A stretch of DNA of 37,797 nucleotides, taken from NCBI GenBank assembly GCA_002471845.1, contig DKQT01000011.1, positions 8,570 through 46,366 on the forward strand, in the 5' to 3' direction. Below the pieces are notes generated by a model. The model searched no databases. It had not been told where the DNA came from and saw only the letters and a program-made list of their open reading frames with translations. Within the stretch, counting starts at the first letter, position 1. Every line of letters begins with the position of its first letter. Shown piece after piece: positions 25,521 to 34,373 of this stretch. This DNA is from Fidelibacterota bacterium UBA7301 (lineage in GTDB: Bacteria > Fidelibacterota > Marinisomatia > Marinisomatales > TCS55). A program made the position numbers and the translations under genes.

Positions 25521-26009
25521 GTGGCAGCGATACAAAGAGTGATCGGCGTAGATCCTGGTTTGAGTATAACCGGTTTTGGCATCCTGGATTTCAAGGGCGT
25601 TGTTGTTCAGGTGGTGGCTTATGGGACGATCAAACCGCCGGCTAAGGAATCATTACCAAACCGCCTGGAATATTTAAACAGCCATATGACTGAATTGTTA
25701 GAAAAATTTGAACCCCAAACCATGGCTATCGAAGACACCTTTCACAGCCGCAATGTGAAATCGGCCTTGCTTTTGGGACAGGCCAGGGGTGTTTTGCTAT
25801 TGGCGGCAGCTTCAAAAGGAATTCCATCCGTGGATTATGCGCCGCGGAAGGTGAAACAGTCGGTGGTGGGAAATGGATCTGCGGATAAAAAACAGGTACA
25901 ATATATGGTCCAGCAGATTTTAAAAATGAAAGAGCCACCAAATCCTTTAGATATTTCCGATGCGTTAGCGATTGGGCTGTGTCACATAAACCAAAATAAG
26001 TACTTATGA
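25521..26009 (+). CDS. ruvC: Crossover junction endodeoxyribonuclease RuvC
   Basis: The 162 residues carry the four acidic catalytic residues of RuvC: Asp11 in VIGVDPGLSITGFG, Glu71 in AIEDTFHSRN, and Asp144 and Asp147 in LDISDALAIGLCH. As a dimer it resolves Holliday junctions at the RuvAB complex during recombination repair. It starts at GTG 25521; no ATG precedes the conserved VIGVDPG. The stop overlaps the ruvA ATG by 4 bases. ruvB does not follow in this cluster. Confidence 0.95.
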   Translation: MAAIQRVIGVDPGLSITGFGILDFKGVVVQVVAYGTIKPPAKESLPNRLEYLNSHMTELLEKFEPQTMAIEDTFHSRNVKSALLLGQARGVLLLAAASKGIPSVDYAPRKVKQSVVGNGSADKKQVQYMVQQILKMKEPPNPLDISDALAIGLCHINQNKYL

Positions 26010-26611
26010 GTTTAATGGATTCCATATCAGGCAAATTGTTTTCCAAAAGTCCTACCGAAGCCATTGTGGATATTGGCGGCATTCGCTTTCGCATCCATAT
26101 TTCAATTTCAACTTATGAAATCCTGCCGGGGAAAAATGAGCCAGTTGAACTGCTCACCTACCTCCATGTGAAAGAAGATATCCTCGATCTTTTTGGCTTT
26201 AGAGATGTTGCGGAGCGTTCTCTATTCATGAACCTGAATACAATCAGTGGGATTGGTCCCCGGTCCGCCATGAATATTTTATCCGGTACAAACCCGGACG
26301 AATTTAGAAAACGTATTGTGGCTGGTGATGTGAAATCACTGACGGTGATTCCGGGAATTGGTGCAAAAACTGCCAAGCGGATCATAGTAGAACTGAAAGA
26401 AAAATTTGCCACGGACTTGAAGGATAAAGATGAACTAGGATTCATGGAAGATGATGAATCCTCGGCGGTAAAAGATGCGGTGAATGCCTTATTGTCTCTG
26501 GGATATAAGCAATCTCAAGTGAACAAAACATTAAAAGATTTAGAAAAGGCCGGGGACCTTACTGGCGGATTGGAAGATATAATACGTAAAGCATTAGCGA
26601 AAATGATTTGA
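26006..26611 (+). CDS. ruvA: Holliday junction DNA helicase subunit RuvA
   Basis: The 201 residues show an N-terminal OB-fold (1-65), two helix-hairpin-helix motifs (ISGIGPRSAMNIL near 80-92 and IPGIGAKTAKRIIVELKEK near 115-133) and the C-terminal three-helix domain III (AVKDAVNALLSLGYKQSQV) that contacts RuvB. It binds four-way junctions and recruits the RuvB motor. It is translationally coupled to ruvC by an ATGA overlap. ruvB, often next, is replaced here by an aminotransferase gene. Confidence 0.95.
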   Translation: MSLMDSISGKLFSKSPTEAIVDIGGIRFRIHISISTYEILPGKNEPVELLTYLHVKEDILDLFGFRDVAERSLFMNLNTISGIGPRSAMNILSGTNPDEFRKRIVAGDVKSLTVIPGIGAKTAKRIIVELKEKFATDLKDKDELGFMEDDESSAVKDAVNALLSLGYKQSQVNKTLKDLEKAGDLTGGLEDIIRKALAKMI

Positions 26612-26618
26612 GGAGCGC

Positions 26619-27815
26619 ATGCAATACGCAGATCAATTAAACAGATTGGGAACAGAGACGGCATTTGCCGTGTCGGCACAGGCAAGGGCCTGGGCTGAAA
26701 AGGGGCATAAAGTGTACCCGTTTCACTTAGGGGATATTAACCTGGCAACGCCTGAAAACATCGTTGAAGCCACCTTGCAGGGTATCCGTGATGGAAAGAC
26801 GGGATACTGTCCATCTGAGGGTATTTTGCCTCTTCGTGAAGCGCTGGCTTATGATGTGGGATCCAGGCGCGGTGTGACCTATGGGCCGGAAAATGTGTCC
26901 GTTCAGCCTGGGGGAAAGCCTACCATCGGTAAATTTATCGCCGCCGTTATGAATCCAGGGGATGAGGTGCTGTATCCTAACCCGGGATATCCCATTTACG
27001 AGTCCCAGATTGAGTATCAAGGTGGCACAGCAGTTCCATACGGCTATGTTCAAACCGGTACAGGATTCGATATAGACATGGATCGTCTTAAATCATCCAT
27101 TACGGACAAAACAGTAGCCATTGTTTATAACAATTATCAAAACCCCATCTCGGCAGAATCATCCGTAGAAGAAATGGAAACTATTGCCCAGTTGGCTATG
27201 GAACACGACCTTTGGGTCTTAACGGATGATGCCTATTATGAAATGATCTATGAAGGGGATGCGTACTCCATCGTTTCCATCCCGGGGATGCAGGAACGAA
27301 CTGTTATTCTTTATACCTTTTCAAAAAAATATGCCATGACGGGTTGGCGCGTAGGTGGATCCATCGGTCCCGAAAAGATCATAAAATATATTTCAAAATT
27401 GAATGTAAATGCTGAGTCCTGCACCACCCATTTTATTCAATCTGCCATGGTGGAGGCTTTGACGGGTGACCCTTCGGGACCCCAAAATATTCTGAATACA
27501 TTGCGGGTTCGCCGGGATACAGCTGTAGCAGGGTTGAATGCCATTGCGGGGATAAATATTCCCACACCCCGGAGTACATTCTATCTCTATCCAAATGTTA
27601 CAGAAATTATGCGGTGTAAAGGGTTTGATAAAATCAATCAGCTTCAAAATGGGGCTCTTGAGAATGCCAATGTATCCTTTTGCACGCGGGATCATTTCGG
27701 CAGGCCTTCGTCCGATGAAACTGAATTTTTCATTCGTTTTGCCTATTCTGGAATTTCTGCAGATGATATCAATGAGGGTTTAACAAAGTTGAAAACATAT
27801 TTTGAAGCTTCATGA
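26619..27815 (+). CDS. PLP-dependent class I/II aminotransferase (aspartate/LL-DAP type)
   Basis: A 398-residue fold-type I aminotransferase. PLP-binding features are YPNPGYPIYESQ (119-130), YNNYQNPIS (about 170-178), LTDDAYYEM (201-209) and the Schiff-base block TFSKKYAMTGWRVG, with Lys236 the likely catalytic lysine and Arg244 in GWRVG. The substrate cannot be fixed: aspartate, aromatic amino acids and LL-diaminopimelate enzymes all share this pattern. GAGGAG precedes the ATG by a short gap, a good ribosome-binding site. It overlaps gcvT by 4 bases. Confidence 0.88.
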   Translation: MQYADQLNRLGTETAFAVSAQARAWAEKGHKVYPFHLGDINLATPENIVEATLQGIRDGKTGYCPSEGILPLREALAYDVGSRRGVTYGPENVSVQPGGKPTIGKFIAAVMNPGDEVLYPNPGYPIYESQIEYQGGTAVPYGYVQTGTGFDIDMDRLKSSITDKTVAIVYNNYQNPISAESSVEEMETIAQLAMEHDLWVLTDDAYYEMIYEGDAYSIVSIPGMQERTVILYTFSKKYAMTGWRVGGSIGPEKIIKYISKLNVNAESCTTHFIQSAMVEALTGDPSGPQNILNTLRVRRDTAVAGLNAIAGINIPTPRSTFYLYPNVTEIMRCKGFDKINQLQNGALENANVSFCTRDHFGRPSSDETEFFIRFAYSGISADDINEGLTKLKTYFEAS

Positions 27816-28897
27816 AGCAGACACCGCTATATGATAAACATGTGTCCCTGGGGGCCAAATTGGTCGATTTTGCCGGCTATCAAATGCCCATCCAATATGC
27901 GGGCATCACACAGGAACACAATGCAGTTCGCCAATCCGCCGGTATATTTGATGTGAGCCATATGGGTGAATTCATTATATCGGGAGAAGAGGCCCAGACA
28001 TTTCTGGATTATGTCACCATAAACGATGTTGCTTCGCTCAAGTGTTGGCAGACCCAATATTCAGCCATGTGTTACGAAGATGGGGGCCTCATAGATGATT
28101 TGCTTATTTATCACTATCCGGATCATTTTATGCTGGTAGTGAATGCTTTCAATTTGGAAAAGGATTTAGACTGGCTCATGGCCCATAAGACCGAGAAGGT
28201 AGACATTATGGATATGAGTGATCAAACCGGTTTGATTGCTCTGCAAGGGCCAAATTCACGGGAGATTCTTCAAACCATTTCGGATATTGATCTTAATACA
28301 ATGGAATTTTATTGGTTCGGTGTGGGAAATATAGATGGTTTTCCTGCCACCATAGCCCGAACGGGATATACAGGAGAACTGGGGTTTGAGATTTATGCGG
28401 ATCATGAAAATATAGTTAAAATCTGGGATGCGATCATTTCAAGCGGGGGAGATGCTGTTGAGCCCACTGGTCTCGGGTGTCGGAATACACTGCGGATAGA
28501 AATGAAATATGCCCTTTACGGCAATGATATTGATGCTTCCACCAATCCCATTGAAGCGGGATTGGGCTGGATTACCAAACTGGATAAAGAAAATTTCATC
28601 GGTAAGGACGCATTGGTATTCGCAAAAGCAAATTTGGCCAGGAGGTTGATTTGCCTGGAGGTAATTGATAGAGGAATTCCGCGGAAAGGATATCCAATTG
28701 CCTGCAATGGAGAATTGGTGGGTGCAGTTACCAGCGGCACCCAATCGCCTTCCTTAAAACATGGTATCGGCCTGGCGTATGTGGACCAACCGTATGCCAA
28801 AATTGGTACCGAACTGGAAATGGTAGTGCGCAATAAAAAATTAAATTGTCTTGTGGTTAAACCTCCATTTTACAAGGAAGGTACTCTAAATACTTAA
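27812..28897 (+). CDS. gcvT: Glycine cleavage system T protein (aminomethyltransferase)
   Basis: The 361 residues match GcvT. The N-terminus MKQTPLYDKHVSLGAKLVDF, the block GIFDVSHMGEF, the folate/active-site region GGLIDDLLIYH with its conserved Asp pair, and ARTGYTGELGFEIY are all present. It transfers the methylene group from the H-protein-bound aminomethyl intermediate to tetrahydrofolate. No gcvH, gcvP or glycine riboswitch is present; the other subunits must be elsewhere. It is coupled to the aminotransferase gene by an ATGA overlap and followed by the epimerase gene after 11 bases. Confidence 0.95.
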   Translation: MKQTPLYDKHVSLGAKLVDFAGYQMPIQYAGITQEHNAVRQSAGIFDVSHMGEFIISGEEAQTFLDYVTINDVASLKCWQTQYSAMCYEDGGLIDDLLIYHYPDHFMLVVNAFNLEKDLDWLMAHKTEKVDIMDMSDQTGLIALQGPNSREILQTISDIDLNTMEFYWFGVGNIDGFPATIARTGYTGELGFEIYADHENIVKIWDAIISSGGDAVEPTGLGCRNTLRIEMKYALYGNDIDASTNPIEAGLGWITKLDKENFIGKDALVFAKANLARRLICLEVIDRGIPRKGYPIACNGELVGAVTSGTQSPSLKHGIGLAYVDQPYAKIGTELEMVVRNKKLNCLVVKPPFYKEGTLNT

Positions 28898-28908
28898 AGT
28901 ATAACTTT

Positions 28909-29898
28909 ATGAATAAAACCTCGGAGAAAACAATCCTCGTCACCGGCGGTGCCGGTTTTATCGGTTCCCATTTGATCGACCGTTTATTAGTTGATAATCA
29001 AAAGGTTGTTTGTTTGGATAACATGAACGATTTCTATGATCCAGGGATCAAGCGCTTGAACCAAAAAGCCCATTTGGATTTTGATCATTATGCATTTGTT
29101 GAGGGTGACATTCGGGATTCAGGACTGGTTGAAAAACTGTTCAATCAAAATGATTTTGAAATTGTGGTACATTTGGCAGCTATGGCGGGTGTGCGTTCGT
29201 CCATTGAAAATCCACCACTGTATACCGATGTAAATATTAATGGTACACAAACACTGCTTGAAACAATGAAGGGGTCCGGTGTTGAAAAATTTATCTTTGC
29301 CTCATCATCCTCAGTCTATGGCAATAATAAGAAAACCCCTTTTTCCGAGGACGATTTTGTTGATTTTCAAATATCTCCCTATGGCACTACTAAAAAGATG
29401 GGAGAAGTGATGTGTTATACTTATCATCATTTAAGCGGAATCCCCACATCCTGTCTACGATTCTTTACGGTATATGGACCCCGTCAACGCCCTGAAATGG
29501 CCATTCATAAATTCACCCGCAAGATGAAAAAGGGCGCAGCGATCCCATTTTTTGGTGACGGGTCCACGGCCCGTGATTACACGTTTATTGACGATATAAT
29601 TGATGGTATATTTGGCGCCATGAGAGCCGAAGATCAATATGCTGTTTATAACCTGGGGAATTCAGAACCTGTAAAACTGGATGAATTGGTGCATGTAATC
29701 AGCGATCGAATTGGTTATACACCCGTCCTGGATCGGCAGGAACTGCCCGCTGGTGATGTAATCCAGACCTTTGCGGATGTATCCCGGGCAAAATCTCGTT
29801 TGGATTATAATCCCAAGATCAGTATCGAGGAGGGCATAGACCAATTTATAGATTGGTATGACGCCATGACAGCATCCCACGGAAAATTGTATTCATGA
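28909..29898 (+). CDS. NAD-dependent sugar-nucleotide epimerase (UDP-glucuronate 4-epimerase-like)
   Basis: A 329-residue extended SDR. The NAD motif is GGAGFIGSHL (13-22) and the catalytic pair is Tyr158/Lys162 in SPYGTTKKMGE, with the Ser of SSSSVYG. The phrase NMNDFYDPGIKRLN (38-51) is characteristic of UDP-glucuronate/galacturonate 4-epimerases rather than GalE. FTVYGPRQRPEMAIHKF and GDGSTARDYTFIDD are normal for the group. It makes UDP-sugar precursors for cell-surface polysaccharide. It overlaps ftsK by 4 bases. Confidence 0.88.
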   Translation: MNKTSEKTILVTGGAGFIGSHLIDRLLVDNQKVVCLDNMNDFYDPGIKRLNQKAHLDFDHYAFVEGDIRDSGLVEKLFNQNDFEIVVHLAAMAGVRSSIENPPLYTDVNINGTQTLLETMKGSGVEKFIFASSSSVYGNNKKTPFSEDDFVDFQISPYGTTKKMGEVMCYTYHHLSGIPTSCLRFFTVYGPRQRPEMAIHKFTRKMKKGAAIPFFGDGSTARDYTFIDDIIDGIFGAMRAEDQYAVYNLGNSEPVKLDELVHVISDRIGYTPVLDRQELPAGDVIQTFADVSRAKSRLDYNPKISIEEGIDQFIDWYDAMTASHGKLYS

Positions 29899-32273
29899 AA
29901 GAAAGACGTCTCGAAATATTAGGCATTTTATCTGTTGCTGTTTCACTATTGGTTTTTATCAGTTTAATTGGATATAGCCCTAATGAAGACCCGGGAATTT
30001 CCCCCAATGTCCAGGTGGAAAATCCAATGGGTATCCTCGGCGTATGGATTGCATACTTTTTCATTAAACTGACCTTTGGGTATAGTTCCTTCATCCTCCC
30101 TTTATTGGCTATTTCCTGGGGAATCTGGTTTTTTACCCACAAAGAATTTGAAGCTATCAGCCGTCTTTCCGGTTACTTATCCGGCGTCGTTGTCCTATCT
30201 TCTATTACACTCGGTACGGCCCAGATTTTTCGCTATGGGATTGAAAATACCACCTATCGTTTCAGTGGCATGATTGGTGGACTGGTTGCCGGAATGATTC
30301 ATGATTTTGTGGGCGGAATTGGGATTATCATAGTCCTTGGGGCTCTTTGGCTGGTTCTCATCCGCGGATATTTCGGATTTAGTTTTTATGAGCCGATTCG
30401 TACCTTTTTAGAAAAGTATAAGAAAAAACAGGATGAAAAATCCCTGGTTACTGAACAAAAATCCATAGAAGATGAAAAACACCGCCATACACAAAACCTA
30501 ATTTCCAAAATTGATGCACAGCAAAAACAGGAAGAAGAATTGATTGAATCTGGAAAGGATGGAGATGACACTCCTATAAACGAGATAGATGGACCCGAAG
30601 AACATGAACCTGGTCCGCAGGGAAATTCTGAAGATATTCTTGAAGAAACTACCCTAAAAGAGGATGAAACGCCTGAGGAAGAAAAACCAAAAGATCATGG
30701 GGAACAAACTGAAGAATCCAAGGAGGATGCTACAGGCGAAGAGAGAATTGAAGTGGGGGAGGTAGTAGAGGAAGCGGAAGTTGATCTTGATACCGTTCAG
30801 GAGCGAAAAGTGCCGAAAAAAGCCTTTCAATTACCGTCGGCTGATTTATTAGCCAGCTCCGTAAATATTCAGAGCGGTATGAGCCGGGACGAACTGGTAG
30901 ACCGGGCCAATTTCCTCCAGCAGTCCCTGGAAACGTTCGGTGTGGTAGGAAAAGTTGTTAATGTAAGTCCAGGACCGGTTATTACATTATTTGAAGTAGA
31001 GCCGGCTGAAGGTGTTCGCGTCAATAAATTTGTAGCCTTATCCGATGATCTGGCCAGGGTAATGGAAGCCAGTCGCGTCCGTGTTATTGCACCCATCCCG
31101 GGGAAATCTTCGGTAGGAATTGAAATCCCCAACCGCAACCCGGAAATGGTTTATTTCAAGTCCGTTATCAATTCCGAAAAATTTGCATCTTCCGATTCTA
31201 AACTGGCTTTGGCAGTGGGTAAAACAACGTCCGGGGAAATTGCCATTTTGGACTTAGGTCAAATGCCCCATTTATTAATTGCAGGGACTACGGGCTCCGG
31301 GAAGTCTGTTTGCATGAATACTATCATTGCCAGTTTACTGTACCGTGCTACACCTGACGAAGTGAAGTTTGTGATTATTGATCCAAAAAAGGTAGAAATG
31401 GCCTTTTACCGGGAGTTAGCGGACTACCATCTTTTGAAAATTGAAGATATTTCCGAGCCTATTGTTACTACGCCGGAGAATGCTGTATTGGCCCTCCGTG
31501 CTGTAGAAAAAGAAATGGGATGCCGTTATGATGTGCTGGCTGATGCAGTGGTTAGAAATATAGATGAATATAATAAAAAGATGACGGATATAGGTGAAGA
31601 CATTATGCCATTTATTGTTGTTCTAATTGATGAATTGGCTGATCTCATGATGCTCAATGCCAAAGAGGTTGAAGCACCCATCGCCCGTCTGGCACAATTA
31701 GCCAGAGCAGTCGGAATTCACCTGGTCGTCGCTACACAACGCCCCTCCGTAGATGTAATTACCGGTGTTATTAAAGCGAATTTTCCATCCCGAATTGCTT
31801 TTCAAGTCGCTACCAAAATTGATTCACGGACGATTATTGACAGTCCCGGAGCTGAAAAACTCATCGGTCGCGGGGATCTCTTATACCTTGGGCATGGTTC
31901 TTCTGAGCCCTCTCGTCTTCACAATGCCTTCCTGAGCCTGGAAGAAATTGAGGCACTCATGCAGCATATTACCACCCAGCCCAAAGCGGAAGAATTGGTA
32001 ATCGCCAGTCCGCGGGAGACTTTAGGTGTCGGTGGATTGGTTGAAGGGGGTGACAGCAGTGGATTTGATAAATTATTCGATGAAGCGGTTAAATTGGTTG
32101 TTATGCATCAGCAGGGATCCATTTCGCTCATACAACGCCGGTTAAAGGTTGGATATTCCCGTGCAGCCAGGTTGATTGATGAGATGGAACAAGCGGGCAT
32201 TGTAGGTGCCTTTACGGGTAGTAAAGCCCGGGAAGTCCTAGTGGACGAATCCTACCTGGAAACACTCGACTGA
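29895..32273 (+). CDS. ftsK: DNA translocase FtsK/SpoIIIE
   Basis: The 792 residues include four N-terminal transmembrane segments (to about residue 165) that anchor the protein at the septum, and an acidic Glu/Lys-rich linker at about 170-310. The RecA-like motor has AGTTGSGKS (463-471, Walker A) and LIDELADL (Walker B, Asp579/Glu580). A C-terminal gamma winged helix (FDEAVKLVVMHQQGS, LKVGYSRAARLIDEMEQAGI) reads polar DNA motifs. It pumps DNA through the closing septum and promotes dimer resolution. Length is at the short, SpoIIIE-like end. The lolA-like gene follows after 6 bases, as lolA follows ftsK in E. coli. Confidence 0.96.
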   Translation: MKERRLEILGILSVAVSLLVFISLIGYSPNEDPGISPNVQVENPMGILGVWIAYFFIKLTFGYSSFILPLLAISWGIWFFTHKEFEAISRLSGYLSGVVVLSSITLGTAQIFRYGIENTTYRFSGMIGGLVAGMIHDFVGGIGIIIVLGALWLVLIRGYFGFSFYEPIRTFLEKYKKKQDEKSLVTEQKSIEDEKHRHTQNLISKIDAQQKQEEELIESGKDGDDTPINEIDGPEEHEPGPQGNSEDILEETTLKEDETPEEEKPKDHGEQTEESKEDATGEERIEVGEVVEEAEVDLDTVQERKVPKKAFQLPSADLLASSVNIQSGMSRDELVDRANFLQQSLETFGVVGKVVNVSPGPVITLFEVEPAEGVRVNKFVALSDDLARVMEASRVRVIAPIPGKSSVGIEIPNRNPEMVYFKSVINSEKFASSDSKLALAVGKTTSGEIAILDLGQMPHLLIAGTTGSGKSVCMNTIIASLLYRATPDEVKFVIIDPKKVEMAFYRELADYHLLKIEDISEPIVTTPENAVLALRAVEKEMGCRYDVLADAVVRNIDEYNKKMTDIGEDIMPFIVVLIDELADLMMLNAKEVEAPIARLAQLARAVGIHLVVATQRPSVDVITGVIKANFPSRIAFQVATKIDSRTIIDSPGAEKLIGRGDLLYLGHGSSEPSRLHNAFLSLEEIEALMQHITTQPKAEELVIASPRETLGVGGLVEGGDSSGFDKLFDEAVKLVVMHQQGSISLIQRRLKVGYSRAARLIDEMEQAGIVGAFTGSKAREVLVDESYLETLD

Positions 32274-32279
32274 TTTTTC

Positions 32280-32855
32280 ATGAAGCGACTATTATTTTTT
32301 ATATGTCTGTTTTTTGCAGGGATATGGGCCCAATCTAATCTATGGAAAGATAAATTTATTGCGACTATGAACGATTCAAATGGTGTATCAATTTCCGTGG
32401 AAATTCGACAGAAACAATTTGAATCCAGTACGGCTGAACGAGGTACGATTGAATTATTAAAAGAAAAGCATTATGTACTAGACACTATTTCAGAGACGGT
32501 ACATGTAGCCGGTGATACAATTCAAACATGGAACAAAGTAACCGGCCAACTCATTATTGATCAGATGGTTGAAGGGGACATGAGCATTTTTGATCTGCTT
32601 ACAGGTGATTTACGGGATGTTATCTTTGGTCAGCCCATTGTTGGGCAAAACCTTGTGGCCATGGATTATAACATTCCAAGCATGGGATATAAGGGTAAAA
32701 TGACATTATTAAAAAATGGGCAACCCAAAACTATAAAGATTATTTATGGGCCTGATCAGAGTGTATCGGTGGCAGTAAATGAATATAGAAAAGGTGATAT
32801 AAAATTATATTATTCATTCAAACCGGCCGCTAAGGAGATTATCGATCTACGTTAA
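32280..32855 (+). CDS. LolA-like periplasmic lipoprotein carrier protein
   Basis: The 191 residues begin with a clear signal peptide, MKRLLFFICLFFAGIWA|Q. The mature part is a beta-rich fold with a LolA-like order: VSISVEIRQKQFESSTAERG, a central TWNKVTGQLII strand, a helix-like SIFDLLTGDLRDVIFG, and late strands MGYKGKMTLLKNGQPKTI and GDIKLYYSF. Sequence identity to classical LolA is not obvious to me; the order ftsK-lolA, as in E. coli, supports the call. LolA shuttles lipoproteins from LolCDE to the outer membrane. A perfect AGGAG inside its 3' end seems to serve the next gene. Confidence 0.65.
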   Translation: MKRLLFFICLFFAGIWAQSNLWKDKFIATMNDSNGVSISVEIRQKQFESSTAERGTIELLKEKHYVLDTISETVHVAGDTIQTWNKVTGQLIIDQMVEGDMSIFDLLTGDLRDVIFGQPIVGQNLVAMDYNIPSMGYKGKMTLLKNGQPKTIKIIYGPDQSVSVAVNEYRKGDIKLYYSFKPAAKEIIDLR

Positions 32856-33834
32856 TAAGTGGCTCAAATTACTTTTCAGCATTGCCATCAGTGCCGTCGG
32901 CCTGTATTATGCATTTGGCAAGGTGGATTTAAATGAATTATGGTTTCATCTTAAATCTGTAAACCTGTTTTGGTTCTCCATTGCAGCTGTGTTGCTAGTC
33001 TTTTCTGTGGCTATTCGGGCAGAAAGGTGGCAGCTTCTGCTTGAGCCCATTGAGAAAATTCGTTTTCACCCCCTTTTTGCAGCTACAATGGTCGGTTATT
33101 TTGGCAATGCGGTTCTTCCTTTCAGATTGGGAGAACTACTCCGGGCTTATACGATTTCCGTCAGAAAAAATGTGGATACATCGGCGGCCTTCGGTACGGT
33201 ACTCCTTGAGAGAATTTTGGATATGTTGGGGCTAGTAGGTACAATTCTGGTTTTTGGCTGGTTTTATCCTTTCGAAACAGGGGCACGAAATATAATGCTG
33301 TCCGTGGTGGTGCTTACGTTGGTTGGATTTGGTGTCGTACTGGCATTGGGAAGAGCCCAATCCCACCTCTTGGAACGGATTGAAAAGTGGGCTTTTTTCG
33401 AAAAACCGTGGGCCCATCGCATTCTTACAATCCTCAATAGTTTGGTGGATGGCTTAACTTCCATCCGTGCAACCAAGCATGTGGGGCAGATTGTCATTCA
33501 CACGATTTTTTTGTGGGCGATCTATTTCGCAATGACCTATGTAATATCTCTTGCTGCAGGAATCAGCCTGACCTGGATTCAAGTAGGTGTTGTATTGATT
33601 TCTACTTCTTTGGCTATTGCCATTCCTGCCGCTCCGGGAGCTGTGGGGACTTATCATGCCGCTGCTGTTTATGTTCTGACAGAATTATTTTTTGTCGGAA
33701 AAGCCGAATCCCAGGCCTATGCGGTCCTTCTTCATGCGGTTGGATTTGTACCCCTGATTATCATTGGGTCGATTTATTTTCTTCGCAGTTCCGTTCACCT
33801 TAGGGATATTTCTGAGCACCACATTGTAGAATGA
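32845..33834 (+). CDS. YbhN/UPF0104 (lysylphosphatidylglycerol synthetase TM-type) membrane protein
   Basis: A polytopic protein with about seven to nine transmembrane segments and the family blocks GYFGNAVLPFRLGELLRAY, FGTVLLERILDMLG and AIPAAPGAVGTYHAA. The first standard start (GTG 32923) gives 303 residues but cuts off the first hydrophobic helix: the frame reads NKWLKLLFSIAISAVGLYY upstream with no ATG, GTG or TTG before a stop at 32800. An in-frame ATC at 32845 sits 7 bases after AGGAG (32833-32837) and would give 329 residues, so I propose it as a rare ATC start overlapping the lolA-like stop by 11 bases. The molecular role is uncertain; relatives are flippase-like lipid-modification proteins. 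Confidence 0.8.
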   Translation: MYVNKWLKLLFSIAISAVGLYYAFGKVDLNELWFHLKSVNLFWFSIAAVLLVFSVAIRAERWQLLLEPIEKIRFHPLFAATMVGYFGNAVLPFRLGELLRAYTISVRKNVDTSAAFGTVLLERILDMLGLVGTILVFGWFYPFETGARNIMLSVVVLTLVGFGVVLALGRAQSHLLERIEKWAFFEKPWAHRILTILNSLVDGLTSIRATKHVGQIVIHTIFLWAIYFAMTYVISLAAGISLTWIQVGVVLISTSLAIAIPAAPGAVGTYHAAAVYVLTELFFVGKAESQAYAVLLHAVGFVPLIIIGSIYFLRSSVHLRDISEHHIVE

Positions 33835-34373
33835 AAAAGTACGACACTATATTTCTGGACCGGGACGGTACCCTGAACCCTGATCCGGGTTATATTAATT
33901 CTTTGGCCCAGTTTGCCTTTTATGACTTTACTTTGGAAGCCTTAAAAGAATTGGGTAATACAGGGAATCGATTTTGTATTGTAACCAATCAATCCGGTAT
34001 TGCCCGAGGAATTGTTGACCTGGATACATTGAGTGAGATCCACAGTTTTATTTTGAACCAATTCTATGAAAATGGCTTAGATTTGTTGGGCATCTATTTT
34101 TGCCCGGACCATCCCGAGGAAGCATCAGAATTTCGTAAGCCGGGATCAGGAATGTTTCGTCAAGCCTCGGATGATCATGGTATAGTCCTTTCTAAATCCC
34201 TGATGATCGGGGATGCTGTTTCCGACATAAAGGCAGGAGTAAATTCGGGTATGGATACAATGCTGGTATTAACAGGCAGAGGCCAACAGGCCAAGGCAGA
34301 TCTGGATAAAGTTTCCCCAACTTATATTGCCAATGATCTTTTGGACGGCGCAAACCAATTGCTGGCAGCCTAA
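33831..34373 (+). CDS. HAD-IIIA phosphatase, GmhB-like (heptose bisphosphate phosphatase family)
   Basis: A 180-residue HAD enzyme. Asp10 and Asp12 lie in FLDRDGTLN (8-16), the Ser/Thr site is in VTNQSGIARG (51-60), and MIGDAVSDIKAG (125-136) carries the metal-binding Asp residues. The closest family is D,D-heptose 1,7-bisphosphate phosphatase (GmhB/HisB-N), which dephosphorylates a sugar on the way to ADP-heptose for LPS core. The zinc loop is unusual: CPDHPEEASEFRKPGSG keeps Cys91 but lacks the later Cys-x-Cys, so the structural zinc site appears lost. A different phosphorylated substrate is possible. It overlaps its neighbours by 4 and 1 bases. Confidence 0.82.
   Translation: MKKYDTIFLDRDGTLNPDPGYINSLAQFAFYDFTLEALKELGNTGNRFCIVTNQSGIARGIVDLDTLSEIHSFILNQFYENGLDLLGIYFCPDHPEEASEFRKPGSGMFRQASDDHGIVLSKSLMIGDAVSDIKAGVNSGMDTMLVLTGRGQQAKADLDKVSPTYIANDLLDGANQLLAA

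Noticed and set aside
27800..27900. Glycine riboswitch upstream of gcvT
   Set aside because: gcvT overlaps the preceding coding sequence, leaving no room for a leader RNA.
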